Positions 20,001 through 28,671 of a stretch of 64,000 nucleotides of DNA are shown here, piece after piece; position 1 is the first letter of the stretch; each line of letters starts with the position of its first letter. The notes under the pieces are model-generated. The model was not told the origin of the DNA. It saw only the letters and a list, made by a program, of their open reading frames with translations, and did not search any database. Origin of the DNA: Ophiobolus disseminans (taxonomy: Eukaryota; Ascomycota; Dothideomycetes; Pleosporales; Phaeosphaeriaceae). The position numbers and the translations under genes were made by a program. The stretch lies in the NCBI GenBank assembly GCA_010093685.1, contig MU006225.1:688507-752506 (forward strand), read 5' to 3'.

Positions 20001-20904
20001 ATGACCGAACCTCTTAGCTTCGCCGCCAGTGTGGTGGGTATTACTGTGCCAGCCTTGCACGGCGTGCGACTCCTTTCAGAAGACCTACAGCAGCTCAAGG
20101 AGGCCCCTAAGACTGTCAAGCGCCTATCGGAAGACGTGCAGTCTGTCGAAACGTCACTTAAACTGCTTTAAGGTGTTGGAGAGAAAGAATGGGATCTCCT
20201 TGGCGCAGGCGTGCTAGACGAATTGAGGACAACTATTAGCAGCTGCACGCAAGCATGCAATCTCTTCAGAACTGACCTTCAGCGGTGGACTCGACACTCA
20301 GAAGGCGGGAAACTAGCATGGCAGGATCAAACAAGCGTGGGGTTCTTCAAGCAGGGACAGATTAAGGCTATGTCAGAGCAGCTTCAAAACTGCAAGCTTT
20401 TAATCAATTCAGTTGTAAACATAGCGACCTTGTAAGTGGCTTTATCTTTATAGTCACAGTGCGACCTTCAGGCTAATCTTTCCCTGCAGGTACAGCTCTG
20501 TCTGCCATACCTAGATAACAGAAGACATCAGGGGAACCATGTCTCTAGTACAGGCGGAGATCAAGGGTGCTGTTACCACAACAGACAAGCAGTTGGTGGT
20601 GTTAGAGAGCAGGCTAGAAGAGCTGAATCTCAGCAGCGATGATGACAAAGAGGCTGGCCCTAGAGAAGGCAAAGCTGAGGCATTGCAACAATTGGAAGAA
20701 GAACGCAAAGCGCTAGGAGCATCACGCATGCTCTTAGAAGAGCTGTTATTAAAAGCACAAGAAGATGCTGTTGCCAAAGCTGCTGTAAAGAGCTAAGATA
20801 GTTCGACTACTGTAAACACAGTGACGTTTGGTAACCAGAACTCAGGCTAACAAGCTGGAGTCATCAATGGTGGAGTTCATGGAGCCGTTTTTGGAGGGAA
20901 GTAG
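20001..20904 (+). pseudogene. HeLo-like protein with C-terminal PP-like motif (HELLP-like), four internal stops
   Basis: Membrane-targeting cell-death executor type. Two exons, 20001-20431 and 20490-20904 (intron GTAAGT..GGCTAATC..CAG), give 282 codons. The N-terminus PLSFAASVVGITVPALHGVRLL resembles HeLo-like/Fungal STAND N-terminal helical domains. The middle is a charged coiled-coil-like region. The C-terminus holds the same motif as the neighbouring NLR (FGNQNSG, then a stop, then QAGVINGGV). In-frame stops sit at 20169-20171 (TAA), 20512-20514 (TAG), 20794-20796 (TAA) and 20848-20850 (TAA). All fit C-to-T change at CpA. The rest of the frame is free of frameshifts, so inactivation looks recent and mutation-type specific. 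Confidence 0.82.
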
Positions 20905-21016
20905 GAATGTCATTTGTAATTACGGACCGTATCGTCAAGGAGGGAGTGATCAATAGTGAAGCCAGAGGCATAGGCAATAGAGGGACAATGCCCTCTTGTT
21001 CGAATACAGCAGATAT
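20905..21016. other. Spacer between HELLP-like gene and transposase
   Basis: A 112 bp stretch that should contain one transposon end. No terminal inverted repeat matching the far side (21995-22079) could be recognised by eye. Confidence 0.3.
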
Positions 21017-21994
21017 CTATACCTCGTCAATGGTCCATCCAGAATGCCTAAAATGACCCCGCGCGCTCTCATCGTTACTCCCTACCTGATCCACGCACCA
21101 CTCTAAGAACACGTTGAATCCTTGAGCTGGATCTTCCTCGTAGGTGCTCCAGCTTCGCTTGATGAAGGCTTTGAGCTCGGCAAAGAACTCTTCGATCGGG
21201 TTGAGGTCAGGCGAATACGGCGGTAGGTACATCAGCTTCACGCCTGCATCAGCGCACATCTGCGCGATACGTTTAGTATGGTGGAAAGACGCGTTGTCCA
21301 TCACAAGTACTGAGTTCGGCTCCAGCCACCTGCCGCAGTGCTGGAGCAGCTGCTCGATATAGTCCTCAAAGACAGCACCATCAGTTGTGCCCTGAAATAC
21401 ACGCAACAGCAGGATTCCATCCTGTGTGTACGCCGGCAGTATCTGCCACCGCTGCTCGCGCTGAAACCTAGCAATTTGTACAGGCGTTGTGCCGAGAGGA
21501 GACCACCCTGTCTGCCTGAACCCAACTCGCTTGTCACACCCAGACTCGTCTACATAGACAAGGTGGTAGGAGCAAAAGGAAGACAGGTTGTATAGGTAGT
21601 AGTCGCGGAGATCTGCGTTGCGTGCGCTGGCCACTCGTCGGAAGGCTTTCTTCGACCAGCCAGCAGCCTTCAGCGTCCGGCTGATTGTAGAAGTCGGTAT
21701 AAGTGTCCCAAACTCGTCACACAGGAAGACAGCCATCTTGTCGAGGTATTGATCGGACTTTTCGAGAAGATGCTCTTGGAGAGCCTCAAGCATTATCGGT
21801 GTTACGGATCGAGGGCGTCCGCCGCCGTTCCATGGCGCTTTGACAGATCCAAAGGCGCGCAGGTTGGAGCGGATGTACTTGACAGCGCGCACACTGCACC
21901 TAGCTGCGTCAGCCATCTGCGCAACCGTGAGCTCGTTACTTAAGATCATGTCGTGAATCATCCAGCGCTGTGAAGCCGCCAGATTTGGGGCCAT
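21017..21994 (-). mobile_element. Tc1/mariner-type DD34E transposase
   Basis: An uninterrupted 325 aa transposase. The N-terminus has a helix-turn-helix (LTVAQMADAARCSVRAVKYI, about 23-42) and a GRPR-like GGGRPRSVT. The catalytic triad is D149 (YVDESG), D233 (VMDNASFHH) and E268 (YSPDLNPIEEF). The 34-residue spacing of the last two acids is the Tc1 signature. The intact frame suggests recent mobility. It sits in the loop between the two inverted NLR copies, downstream of the HELLP-like gene and in opposite orientation to it. Terminal inverted repeats and a TA target duplication were searched for and not found by eye. Confidence 0.92.
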
Positions 21995-23875
21995 CTGTGG
22001 TAGACCGTGAGCTTAATTAGAGCAGCTAGTTGCGGTGATGTCCGAGTAGTTGGGTGGTCAAGAAGCCTGCAAGCCAACTGCGCGAACCGTCAGGCTGAGC
22101 CCAGCTGAGCTCCGGCTGCCACTTGGTCGCAGACACCACCGCTTGAGGCTACTACTGCTCTATTATGAGCTCCATAATCTCTTTCGGCGACGCGAACGCC
22201 GGTGTCCAAGCGGGCATTGTCAACGGCCCGGTGAACACTACGTTCCACCTTCCACCTGGTGAGTTGCAGACCGCCCAAGCGCGGCAAAGTCTAAGCAAGC
22301 ACTAACAGACCCCGCCTCGAGAGCGGCGCGAGACTCCACCACCCCCGTCTATTGTGATACCCTTCCCGCGCGACGCCGACTTTATCAAGCGAGGGACAAC
22401 ACTTGATCAAGTCAACTAAAAATATGCGCTGCGCCGGACTCGCGAGCTGCGCTCGTCGGCCTAGGCGGCGTAGGGTCAGTAGCGCACAGCTTGACTAGCA
22501 CGCACTACATGCTAACGGCAGAGAAGAAAGTCGCAGCTTGCCATCGAGCATGCCTACCGCACGCGCGAGCGGTCGTCTGAGGCGTGGGTGTTCTGGGTGC
22601 ATGCCAGCAACGCCGCCTGTTTCGAGCAGAGCTACCGCGACATTGCCGACCGGGTGGGGATTGCTGGGCGGCAAGATCTGCAGGCCAACATCTTTGAGCT
22701 GGTGCACAATTGGCTATGCAACTGTAAGCAGCGGTGGCTGCTTGTGCTAGACAACGTTGACGACGCTCGCTTTCTTAGCGGTCCAGCGAACGGCGACGGC
22801 CATGGCCGAACCACCAACGCGCACGTCATTCGGAAACCGCTGCGCGAGTACCTTCCCCACTGCGAGCGCGGCTCCATCCTCGTCACGACGCGGAATAAGG
22901 AGGGCGGCTATAATGCTGGTCAAGCAGCGTGACATTGTCAGTGTAGAGCCGATGGATGAGGCGCAGGCGCTAGTGCTTTTCAAGAAGAAGTTGGGAGCGC
23001 AGGGAGACAACAGCAATATTGCTAAGCTTGCAGCGGCGCTTGAGTACATGCCGCTTGCTATTGTGCAAGCTGCAGCGTACATCTTGCAAAGAGCACCACG
23101 ACACTCAGTGGCAAAGTACCTGGAGGAATTTAGGAGGAGTGAGCGCAAGCGATCAAGCCTACTCACCCACAATAACGGCCAGCTCCGGCGAGACTGGGAG
23201 GCCAAGAACTCAATCGTTGTTACCTGGCAAATCTCGTTTGAGTATGTACAGCAGACACGGCCATCTGCAGCCGACCTACTCTCGCTGATAAGCTTCTTTG
23301 ATCGGCAAGGGATTCCAGAGGCCCTGCTTCAGAGACGAGCCTTACATAGAGGCGCCCAGATAAGTCAGAAAGAGCCTAAACACGATGTCTGCGAGACCGA
23401 TAAAGAAGACAATGCATCGCAGTCTAGCGCAGGCGACAACCGGTTTGAACACGACCAGTTTGAAGACGACATCGTAGCACTGCGTAACTTCTGCTTTGTG
23501 TCTGTCGACACTAGTGGCACGAGCTTTGAGATGCATGCGCTAGTGCAGCTAGCGACTCGTATGTGGCTTGAGGCGAACGACAAGCTTGAGTACTGGAAGG
23601 AGCAGTTTATCAGCAATCTTTGCGCAGTGTTTCCAAGTGGGGAATACGAGAATTGGGTAGCATGTCAGGCACTCTATGCGCATGCCAAGGCCGCTGTAGG
23701 GCAGCAACCTAAAGACCAGTCGTCGATAGCAGAGTGGGCAACGGTGCTCTACCGTGCAGCGTGGTTTGCAGAGAGGATAGGAAACATTGCTGATGCTGAG
23801 ATGCTAGCTATAAAGGCAATGAAAGCGCGGAAGAAGGTACTAGGGCACGAGCCCGAGGACACGCTGTGGAGCGTA

Positions 23876-24186
23876 GTGTAAGAGGTTAGACCTCTGCTAT
23901 CCTCAGTGGAGTCACTTCGGTTCAATGGAAGAGCATAGAACATTATGGAAGAGCATGGAACATTATGGAAGAGCATGGAACACCATGGAGCATCATAGAA
24001 TGTCCCGGAATGTTCCAGCCATTGCAAAAGATTACAAATGATGACATATGCCAATGTATGTAGAAACTTCCAGAAACCAGCAGTCTGCCTATTTAGACAG
24101 CCTGTTCTCTGGCTCTGGATAGTCTCCATCGAATTCATCACGGTTAAACCTAGCCTTTCTGCAGTCTTCTGCCTAGCCCCTTACAC
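23876..24186. mobile_element. 311 bp MITE with terminal inverted repeats inserted in NLR copy 2
   Basis: The ends are GTGTAAGAGGTTAGAC and, reversed, GTGTAAGGGGCTAGGC: a 16 bp imperfect TIR whose three mismatches are all transitions. A 3 bp target duplication, GTA, flanks it (23873-23875 and 24187-24189). Removing the element restores the codons found in NLR copy 1. Inside are three direct 20 bp units (GGAAGAGCATGGAACATTAT type, 23927-23986). No coding capacity. The 3 bp duplication would fit PIF/Harbinger- or CACTA-like transposition, but the family is not settled. Confidence 0.88.
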
Positions 24187-24220
24187 GTAGCCATGGTTGG
24201 GTTAGCATTGAAGCTTGGAG

Positions 24221-24598
24221 GCCAATGGGACGATGCTGAGAAGCTGGAGGTGCAAGTGATGAAGACTCGCAAGAAGAAGCTGGGAGCGGACCATCCAGAC
24301 ACGCTGACCAGCATGGCGAATCTAGCCTCGACTCTTTGGAATCAAGGGCGGTGGGATGCAGCAGAAGAGCTGGAGGTGCAAGTGATGGAGACAAGCAAGA
24401 AGAAGCTGGGAGCGGACCATCCAGACACGCTGACCAGCATGGCCAATCTAGCCTTGACTTACCGGAAGCAAGGGCGGTGGGATGCAGCAGAAGAGCTAGA
24501 GGTGCAAGTGATGGAGACGAGCGAGAAGAAGCTGGGAGCGGACCATCCTTCTACGCTGAATAGCATGGCTAATCTAGCCTTTACATGGAAGGCACAAG
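24221..24598 (+). repeat. Three tandem 126 bp TPR-encoding units
   Basis: Unit starts at 24221, 24347 and 24473, spaced exactly 126 bp (42 codons). Each encodes GRWDAAEELEVQVMET followed by KKLGADHPDTLTSMANLA with few changes. A degenerate fourth unit follows. The same array in NLR copy 1 is hidden by the N gap. Confidence 0.85.
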
Positions 24599-24759
24599 GT
24601 CAAAGTGCAGAGGCTATTGCCTTGATGAGGCAGTGTGTGCAGCAGCGTCAGCGAGTGCTAAAAGCCAGTTATCCTGATCTCAAGTCATGTTTAGCAGCCT
24701 TGGAAAAGTGGGAGTCTGAGGAGTGGGAGGCTGAGGAGGGGGAGGCTGAGTAAGTAGAC

Positions 24760-25056
24760 TTATTTCTTATGTACACTTACTGTAAAGAGATGCTCTTCAG
24801 GGAAGACGAAATATGCAACTTAGCTATCAACTTATAACATAGTATACCTTTGTCTGTGTGTTTAGCGTATAGGATTGCATTAGACCTGTTTTACATACAA
24901 GAGTGCCTTGTGATTGCGAGCGAGCTCACCTACAGCTAGTCGATCTTGGTACTCTATGATTGGCTGAGACTAGCAAGGAATATCCTAGCTCAACAGGGGT
25001 TCTGTAGAAACGTCGCTTGCGCAAAGGGTGAGGGCGGTTTTGCAAAGTACTGTATA
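24760..25056. other. 3' flank of NLR copy 2
   Basis: Non-coding in its own right, but reverse-complementary to 16689-16986, including the last codons of the coiled-coil gene. It ends at the repeat boundary 25055. Confidence 0.7.
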
Positions 25057-25074
25057 ACCCCGAAAGCCTGGTTC

Positions 25075-25599
25075 ATGGATACTTACTCGGGACCCGATAA
25101 TCTAACCACAAATATCCATTGCATCAACACATTCGCCATTGGTCCACGGCAGCCCTGGGGCAAACCACACCTTCTTGAAAAGACTCCGACTACGATTGGA
25201 TACATGGAACTCGACCATGTGCTCTACTTTGCAAAGAACGGGAAGCATGTGGACACAGATTCTGGATGTATTGAAGGTAGGTACTGGAGCGAACAGGCGA
25301 AGGATCTCTTCCTAAGACTAGGCTCTGGCTTGGGCCATTCATATTTCCAGCACGTGGAATTGCAGCTCATGGCTTTGTATGTGTCGAAATTTTGTGAGAG
25401 GGAAGGTTTAAGTATGAGTGAATTTGCAGACGCGAAGATGTTGCCGAGGGTTCGAGAAAGTGATACGAAGCGAGTCGATATTCTCGTTAGTCAGGCGGTT
25501 TGCTGGGCGTGTAAGGAGCATGTGGAGCTCATGAATAAGACCTTAAAGCGGAGTGGTTTTTCCTTTTGGGCTGAAGATCGGTATAAGAGAAGCGCATGA
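25075..25599 (+). CDS. Deaminase-fold-like protein (OTT_1508-type), possibly 5'-truncated
   Basis: The open frame starts upstream within the inverted repeat, but the part outside it begins at 25057. The first ATG there is 25075, giving 174 aa. The product has HVELQLMALYVS (HxE) and, about 50 residues later, CWACKEHVELMN (CxxC). This is the zinc-ligand layout of the nucleic-acid deaminase superfamily, notably the OTT_1508-like family common in fungi. Fungal members are usually much longer. The repeat boundary just upstream may have removed the 5' end. I place it by motif spacing only; activity is not implied. It could also be a chance resemblance in an orphan protein. Confidence 0.45.
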   Translation: MDTYSGPDNLTTNIHCINTFAIGPRQPWGKPHLLEKTPTTIGYMELDHVLYFAKNGKHVDTDSGCIEGRYWSEQAKDLFLRLGSGLGHSYFQHVELQLMALYVSKFCEREGLSMSEFADAKMLPRVRESDTKRVDILVSQAVCWACKEHVELMNKTLKRSGFSFWAEDRYKRSA

Positions 25600-25904
25600 C
25601 GAGCGAGTTAGGATCATTGAGGATATTGCATACTTCTGAGGCCCTTGTATAGTTGCTCTCAAGATAGGCATGATTATGATATGAAAGTAGTGTCGGGGTG
25701 ATGAGAAAACTGATCACGCGAAGACGCGTCCAAGAGATGCTTAGTCAGACCCGCGACTTCCCCACTTACGTAGACACCACAGCCCTGCATATACTGCAAA
25801 CCATAGCACTTGAGGCACAAAAGTTGTGAATGACAAACTTACAAAGCTGCGTTTCGATTTCTCTCGCTAATCTTAGAGTTGCTCGATCTATAATTTCGTC
25901 AATC
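25600..25904. other. Intergenic region
   Basis: A 305 bp spacer. The open frame of the next gene extends into it to 25830, but the extra N-terminus lacks conserved sequence. Nothing else is seen. Confidence 0.35.
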
Positions 25905-26651
25905 ATGCCGCCCATATCGCCGCCGCCCGACCTCCCAACGCATGCGTTCCCCACTGCTGCCTCATTCGACGCGTTCCTCGAGCGCGAACACGCCTCCGCG
26001 CCCGGCATATACCTCAAGCTCGCCAAGAAAGCCTCTGGTATCCCTTCTATAACAGGTGCCGAAGCTGTCGAAACCGCGCTGTGCTATGGCTGGATTGACG
26101 GCCGCGCGAACGGCATCGACGACAAATGGTGGACTGTACGATACACACCACGACGCGCCAAGAGCATCTGGTCGCAAAAGAACGTTGGAACAGTAGCGGG
26201 ACTGATCGAAGAAGGACGAATGCGTCCTGCCGGTCTTGCTGCGATTGAAGCCGCGAAGGCTGATGGGCGGTGGGATCGTGCGTATGCTGGACCTGCGACT
26301 ATGGTCACACCGGCAGATTTCACTGAGGCGCTTGCTACGGAACCAAGTGCAAAAGCGTATTTTGAGAGTTTGAACAAGACACAGAGATATCAGGTGTTGA
26401 TCCCGTTGGCTACGATCTCGGATAAGAATAGGGCGAAGAAGATTCAAGCGCTTGCTCAAAGTTTGGCAGTTGGCGCAAGACCTGGTGTGCTCAAGAAAGC
26501 AAAAGAATCGTCGCAAACGAAGGGAGGTCGATTCACGAAGGTTGCAAAGGTACATACCACCACGAAGAGAACTACAGTCACTTCTATCCCGCGAACAATA
26601 GACGACTTGAAAGCTCAGCCGAGGCGCGAAGGCCTACGGCGAAGGGCGTAG
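25905..26651 (+). CDS. YdeI/OmpD-associated family protein
   Basis: 248 aa from the ATG at 25905, chosen because the family similarity starts soon after it (THAFPTAASFDAFLEREH). An upstream ATG at 25830 is possible. The core block AVETALCYGWIDGRANGIDDKWWTVRYTPRRAKSIWSQKN is diagnostic of YdeI/OmdA-type proteins, known from bacteria (reported in peptide or bacteriocin resistance) and widespread in fungi. A C-terminal helical part (LNKTQRYQVLIPLATISDKNRAKKIQ) and a long basic tail follow. No signal peptide. The biochemical role in fungi is not established. Single exon and intact. Confidence 0.82.
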   Translation: MPPISPPPDLPTHAFPTAASFDAFLEREHASAPGIYLKLAKKASGIPSITGAEAVETALCYGWIDGRANGIDDKWWTVRYTPRRAKSIWSQKNVGTVAGLIEEGRMRPAGLAAIEAAKADGRWDRAYAGPATMVTPADFTEALATEPSAKAYFESLNKTQRYQVLIPLATISDKNRAKKIQALAQSLAVGARPGVLKKAKESSQTKGGRFTKVAKVHTTTKRTTVTSIPRTIDDLKAQPRREGLRRRA

Positions 26652-26935
26652 TGGGAGTGCACATGTGGTCTGCAGGGAGCGCTTGCTACCCGACTTTGGG
26701 TATGCGGCACGCGGAGGTACCTTTGTTTGTGGTTAGCAGTCATTTGTTCAGTCTGCAAAAGAAGAGCAATCTTCGAATTGACTATATATATACGCTTGTC
26801 GGCGATGGACCTTGAGTAGCATGTCCTCATCAAATGCTCGAGCGGCTCAAGGGATCATGGTCTGCTGAGCTCACGCCAGACCAACAGCAAAGATAAGCAG
26901 GTATTGCAAGTGGTAAGAAACTATGGGAAGAAGTC

Positions 26936-28539
26936 ATGAAAAAGTTCTTCGAACGGATCGAAGTTGCTGATGGCTCTATTCATGAGTACGAAGCTCAATA
27001 CGATGAGGAATTCGACGGAGCGAGGGACATGAATAGCGAGAACGGCGACAACGATTATGACGAGAAAGGCAATGGTCACGAAAATGATCAAAAAACCCCC
27101 TGTCTTTTGCTTGACAACATCCCTGCTGAAGTTCGTCTCACGATCTACACATTCGTGCTCATCAATGAAAAGGAGGCGTGCAAGGAGCGTAGACGTGCCG
27201 TTGACCAACCCGAACGTAAATACAAGGTCTATGTACCATCGACACGCATTAATAACCGTCGGGTTGTGGGTTGTTCTGAAAGCTATACGCGTTATTGGCC
27301 TCAGCCACCTCCAAGGAAGCCTTCAAAATTGCCAACCGTGGAACAAAGAGAGCTGGAGAACGCATGGGGTTTTCTACTGGACAGGCAGAGCATGAGACGA
27401 ATCGCTCGAGCAAAGCAATGCAATGAACTTACACAAGCTGCAGAGGAAGCTTTCCTCCAGTACAAGTTGCAACACGAGACGTATGCGCGTCGGTGCTGGC
27501 ATGAGCTTGACTACAAGAAAGGAAAATACGTGGATGATAGCGATGACGGATATGACAGCGATTAAGACGCGGGTGGCAGCGAAGAGCACACCGAAGGCAG
27601 TGGTGAGGACGCGACTGACGACAAAGAGACTAAGGACGGTGGCAAAGACGATACCGTTCCTAAGGAGAAGGAAAGGCGTGTTGTTCATATCAACGCGCGA
27701 GGAAATCTGTGCGATGACCTACCTATGCTCGCGCTGACGTCCAGGCAAATCCTCGCAGAAATGTGGCAGCCCATCTACCCCAACCACTCAAAGACCAGGG
27801 CCCCAACGCGATATGAAGCGATCATTCGGAACCTCAACTTCATCCCGTTCTTTAGATTCTGCCAGATGCTTGGCAGATCTCCATGGATTGCTTTTCATGT
27901 CGAGGCACCACTGATCGACATCAAGTTCGACATCGAAAACGCCTCGAAGGACGACGCTCTACACGCCAACATGTTCCAGCACGTCAAGCGCCTCATCGAG
28001 CTTCATTGGCTCCACGGCTTCCTATCTGGGGTTGCCTCACTGGTCTGTCGAGCAACGAGGACAATCCGCAGAACCCGTTCACAGACTATATGTACGCTAT
28101 CCGACAAATTGTCGCTCTCTGGCGCGTGGATCACGCAATTTGGAAGCCTAGAGCTATTGAATGTATCAGCATTTGTCGAACGATTGAGCGGAAGAACAAT
28201 ATCTCAGCGACGTACTGGCGCAAACGGCCCGATGCCGAGATCGTTGAGGCTACGATTGGCATCCTGAGCAAGGCTGCTGAGTATCAATTGGGGTACAAGG
28301 GTAGTTGGTTGCCGATCGGACGTGATGGGAGTGAGTGGAATGGAGATCATATGAACATGTTTCGTTTTGTGGGAGAGCATCGAAAGACTGCGTGTCAGAA
28401 GGAGCACGCCTTTGTGTATGCGGTTTAGCAATATTGCGAGAAGGTGAATGAGCGACTCAGGAAGACACTCGGAGATGAACATGAGGAATGGGAGAGTGGA
28501 GCAGATCTAAGTAGGGTACCGCAGGATTTGGTGCTGTAA
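26936..28539 (+). pseudogene. Broken F-box-like protein, paralogue of the 30003 gene
   Basis: The frame begins with an acidic N-terminus, then CLLLDNIPAEVRLTIYTFVL, the F-box-like motif. A single TAA at 27563-27565 interrupts it. The same frame then continues through an acidic stretch and HINARGNLCDDLPMLALTSRQIL to about 28025. A one-frame shift leads into GCLTGLSS...MYAIRQIVALW. TAG at 28426-28428 interrupts again before YCEKVNERLRKTLGDEHEEW. The convergent gene on the other strand aligns throughout (ERGNLCEDLPMPALTCREIL, MYSVRQNVALL, YCEEVDGALRKALGE), which proves that the broken pieces belong together. Function unknown. Confidence 0.72.
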
Positions 28540-28671
28540 ACAAGTCGCTAGATTTGGGCAGTTCTAAAGGCGTTTGTGGCATGTAACGAGGTCCAGTCAG
28601 AATCAACATTCGTTCGATGAGAATTTTATCTATCATCCAAAAGTCCACCAAATAGATCTTACTCCGTGACA

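Larger units (their letters stand above)
22165..24753 (+). pseudogene. Second PNT1-like NLR, degenerate inverted copy
   Basis: Starts with MSSIISFGDANAGVQAGIVNG, the same PP-like motif, then an intron (GTGAGT..) and ERRETPPPPSIVIPF. It breaks at a TAA (22417-22419) beside a 2 bp length change. The second donor is GTCAGT instead of GTGAGT. NB-ARC then reads well (VFWVHASNAACFEQ, WLLVLDNVDD, GSILVTTRNKE) until a 1 bp frameshift at about 22905. The next frame carries EPMDEAQAL, EYMPLAIVQAAAYI and the sensor region to 23875. There a 311 bp MITE interrupts DTLWSV/AMVGLALKLGG. The TPR part (24190-24753) is open. This copy cannot make a full receptor. Confidence 0.88.
22080..25055. repeat. Right arm of large inverted repeat (NLR copy 2)
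   Basis: Reverse-complement counterpart of 16689-19860. It includes the NLR promoter-proximal region, the degenerate NLR, its 3' flank and a reversed piece of the 3' end of the coiled-coil gene at 16145. It differs by transitions, small indels and one 311 bp insertion. The loop between the arms is about 2.2 kb. Confidence 0.85.

Noticed and set aside
20905..22079. Terminal inverted repeats of the Tc1-type element
   Set aside because: Neither flank matched the other in inverted orientation over more than a few bases, so no ends are claimed.
16689..25055. Transposon carrying the whole NLR island as one unit
   Set aside because: No target duplication is visible at the outer edges (flanks differ), so the arms are treated as an inverted duplication.
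24946..25056. N-terminal extension of the deaminase-like ORF
   Set aside because: This part is the antisense of the coiled-coil gene's 3' end within the inverted repeat, so it is open by chance.
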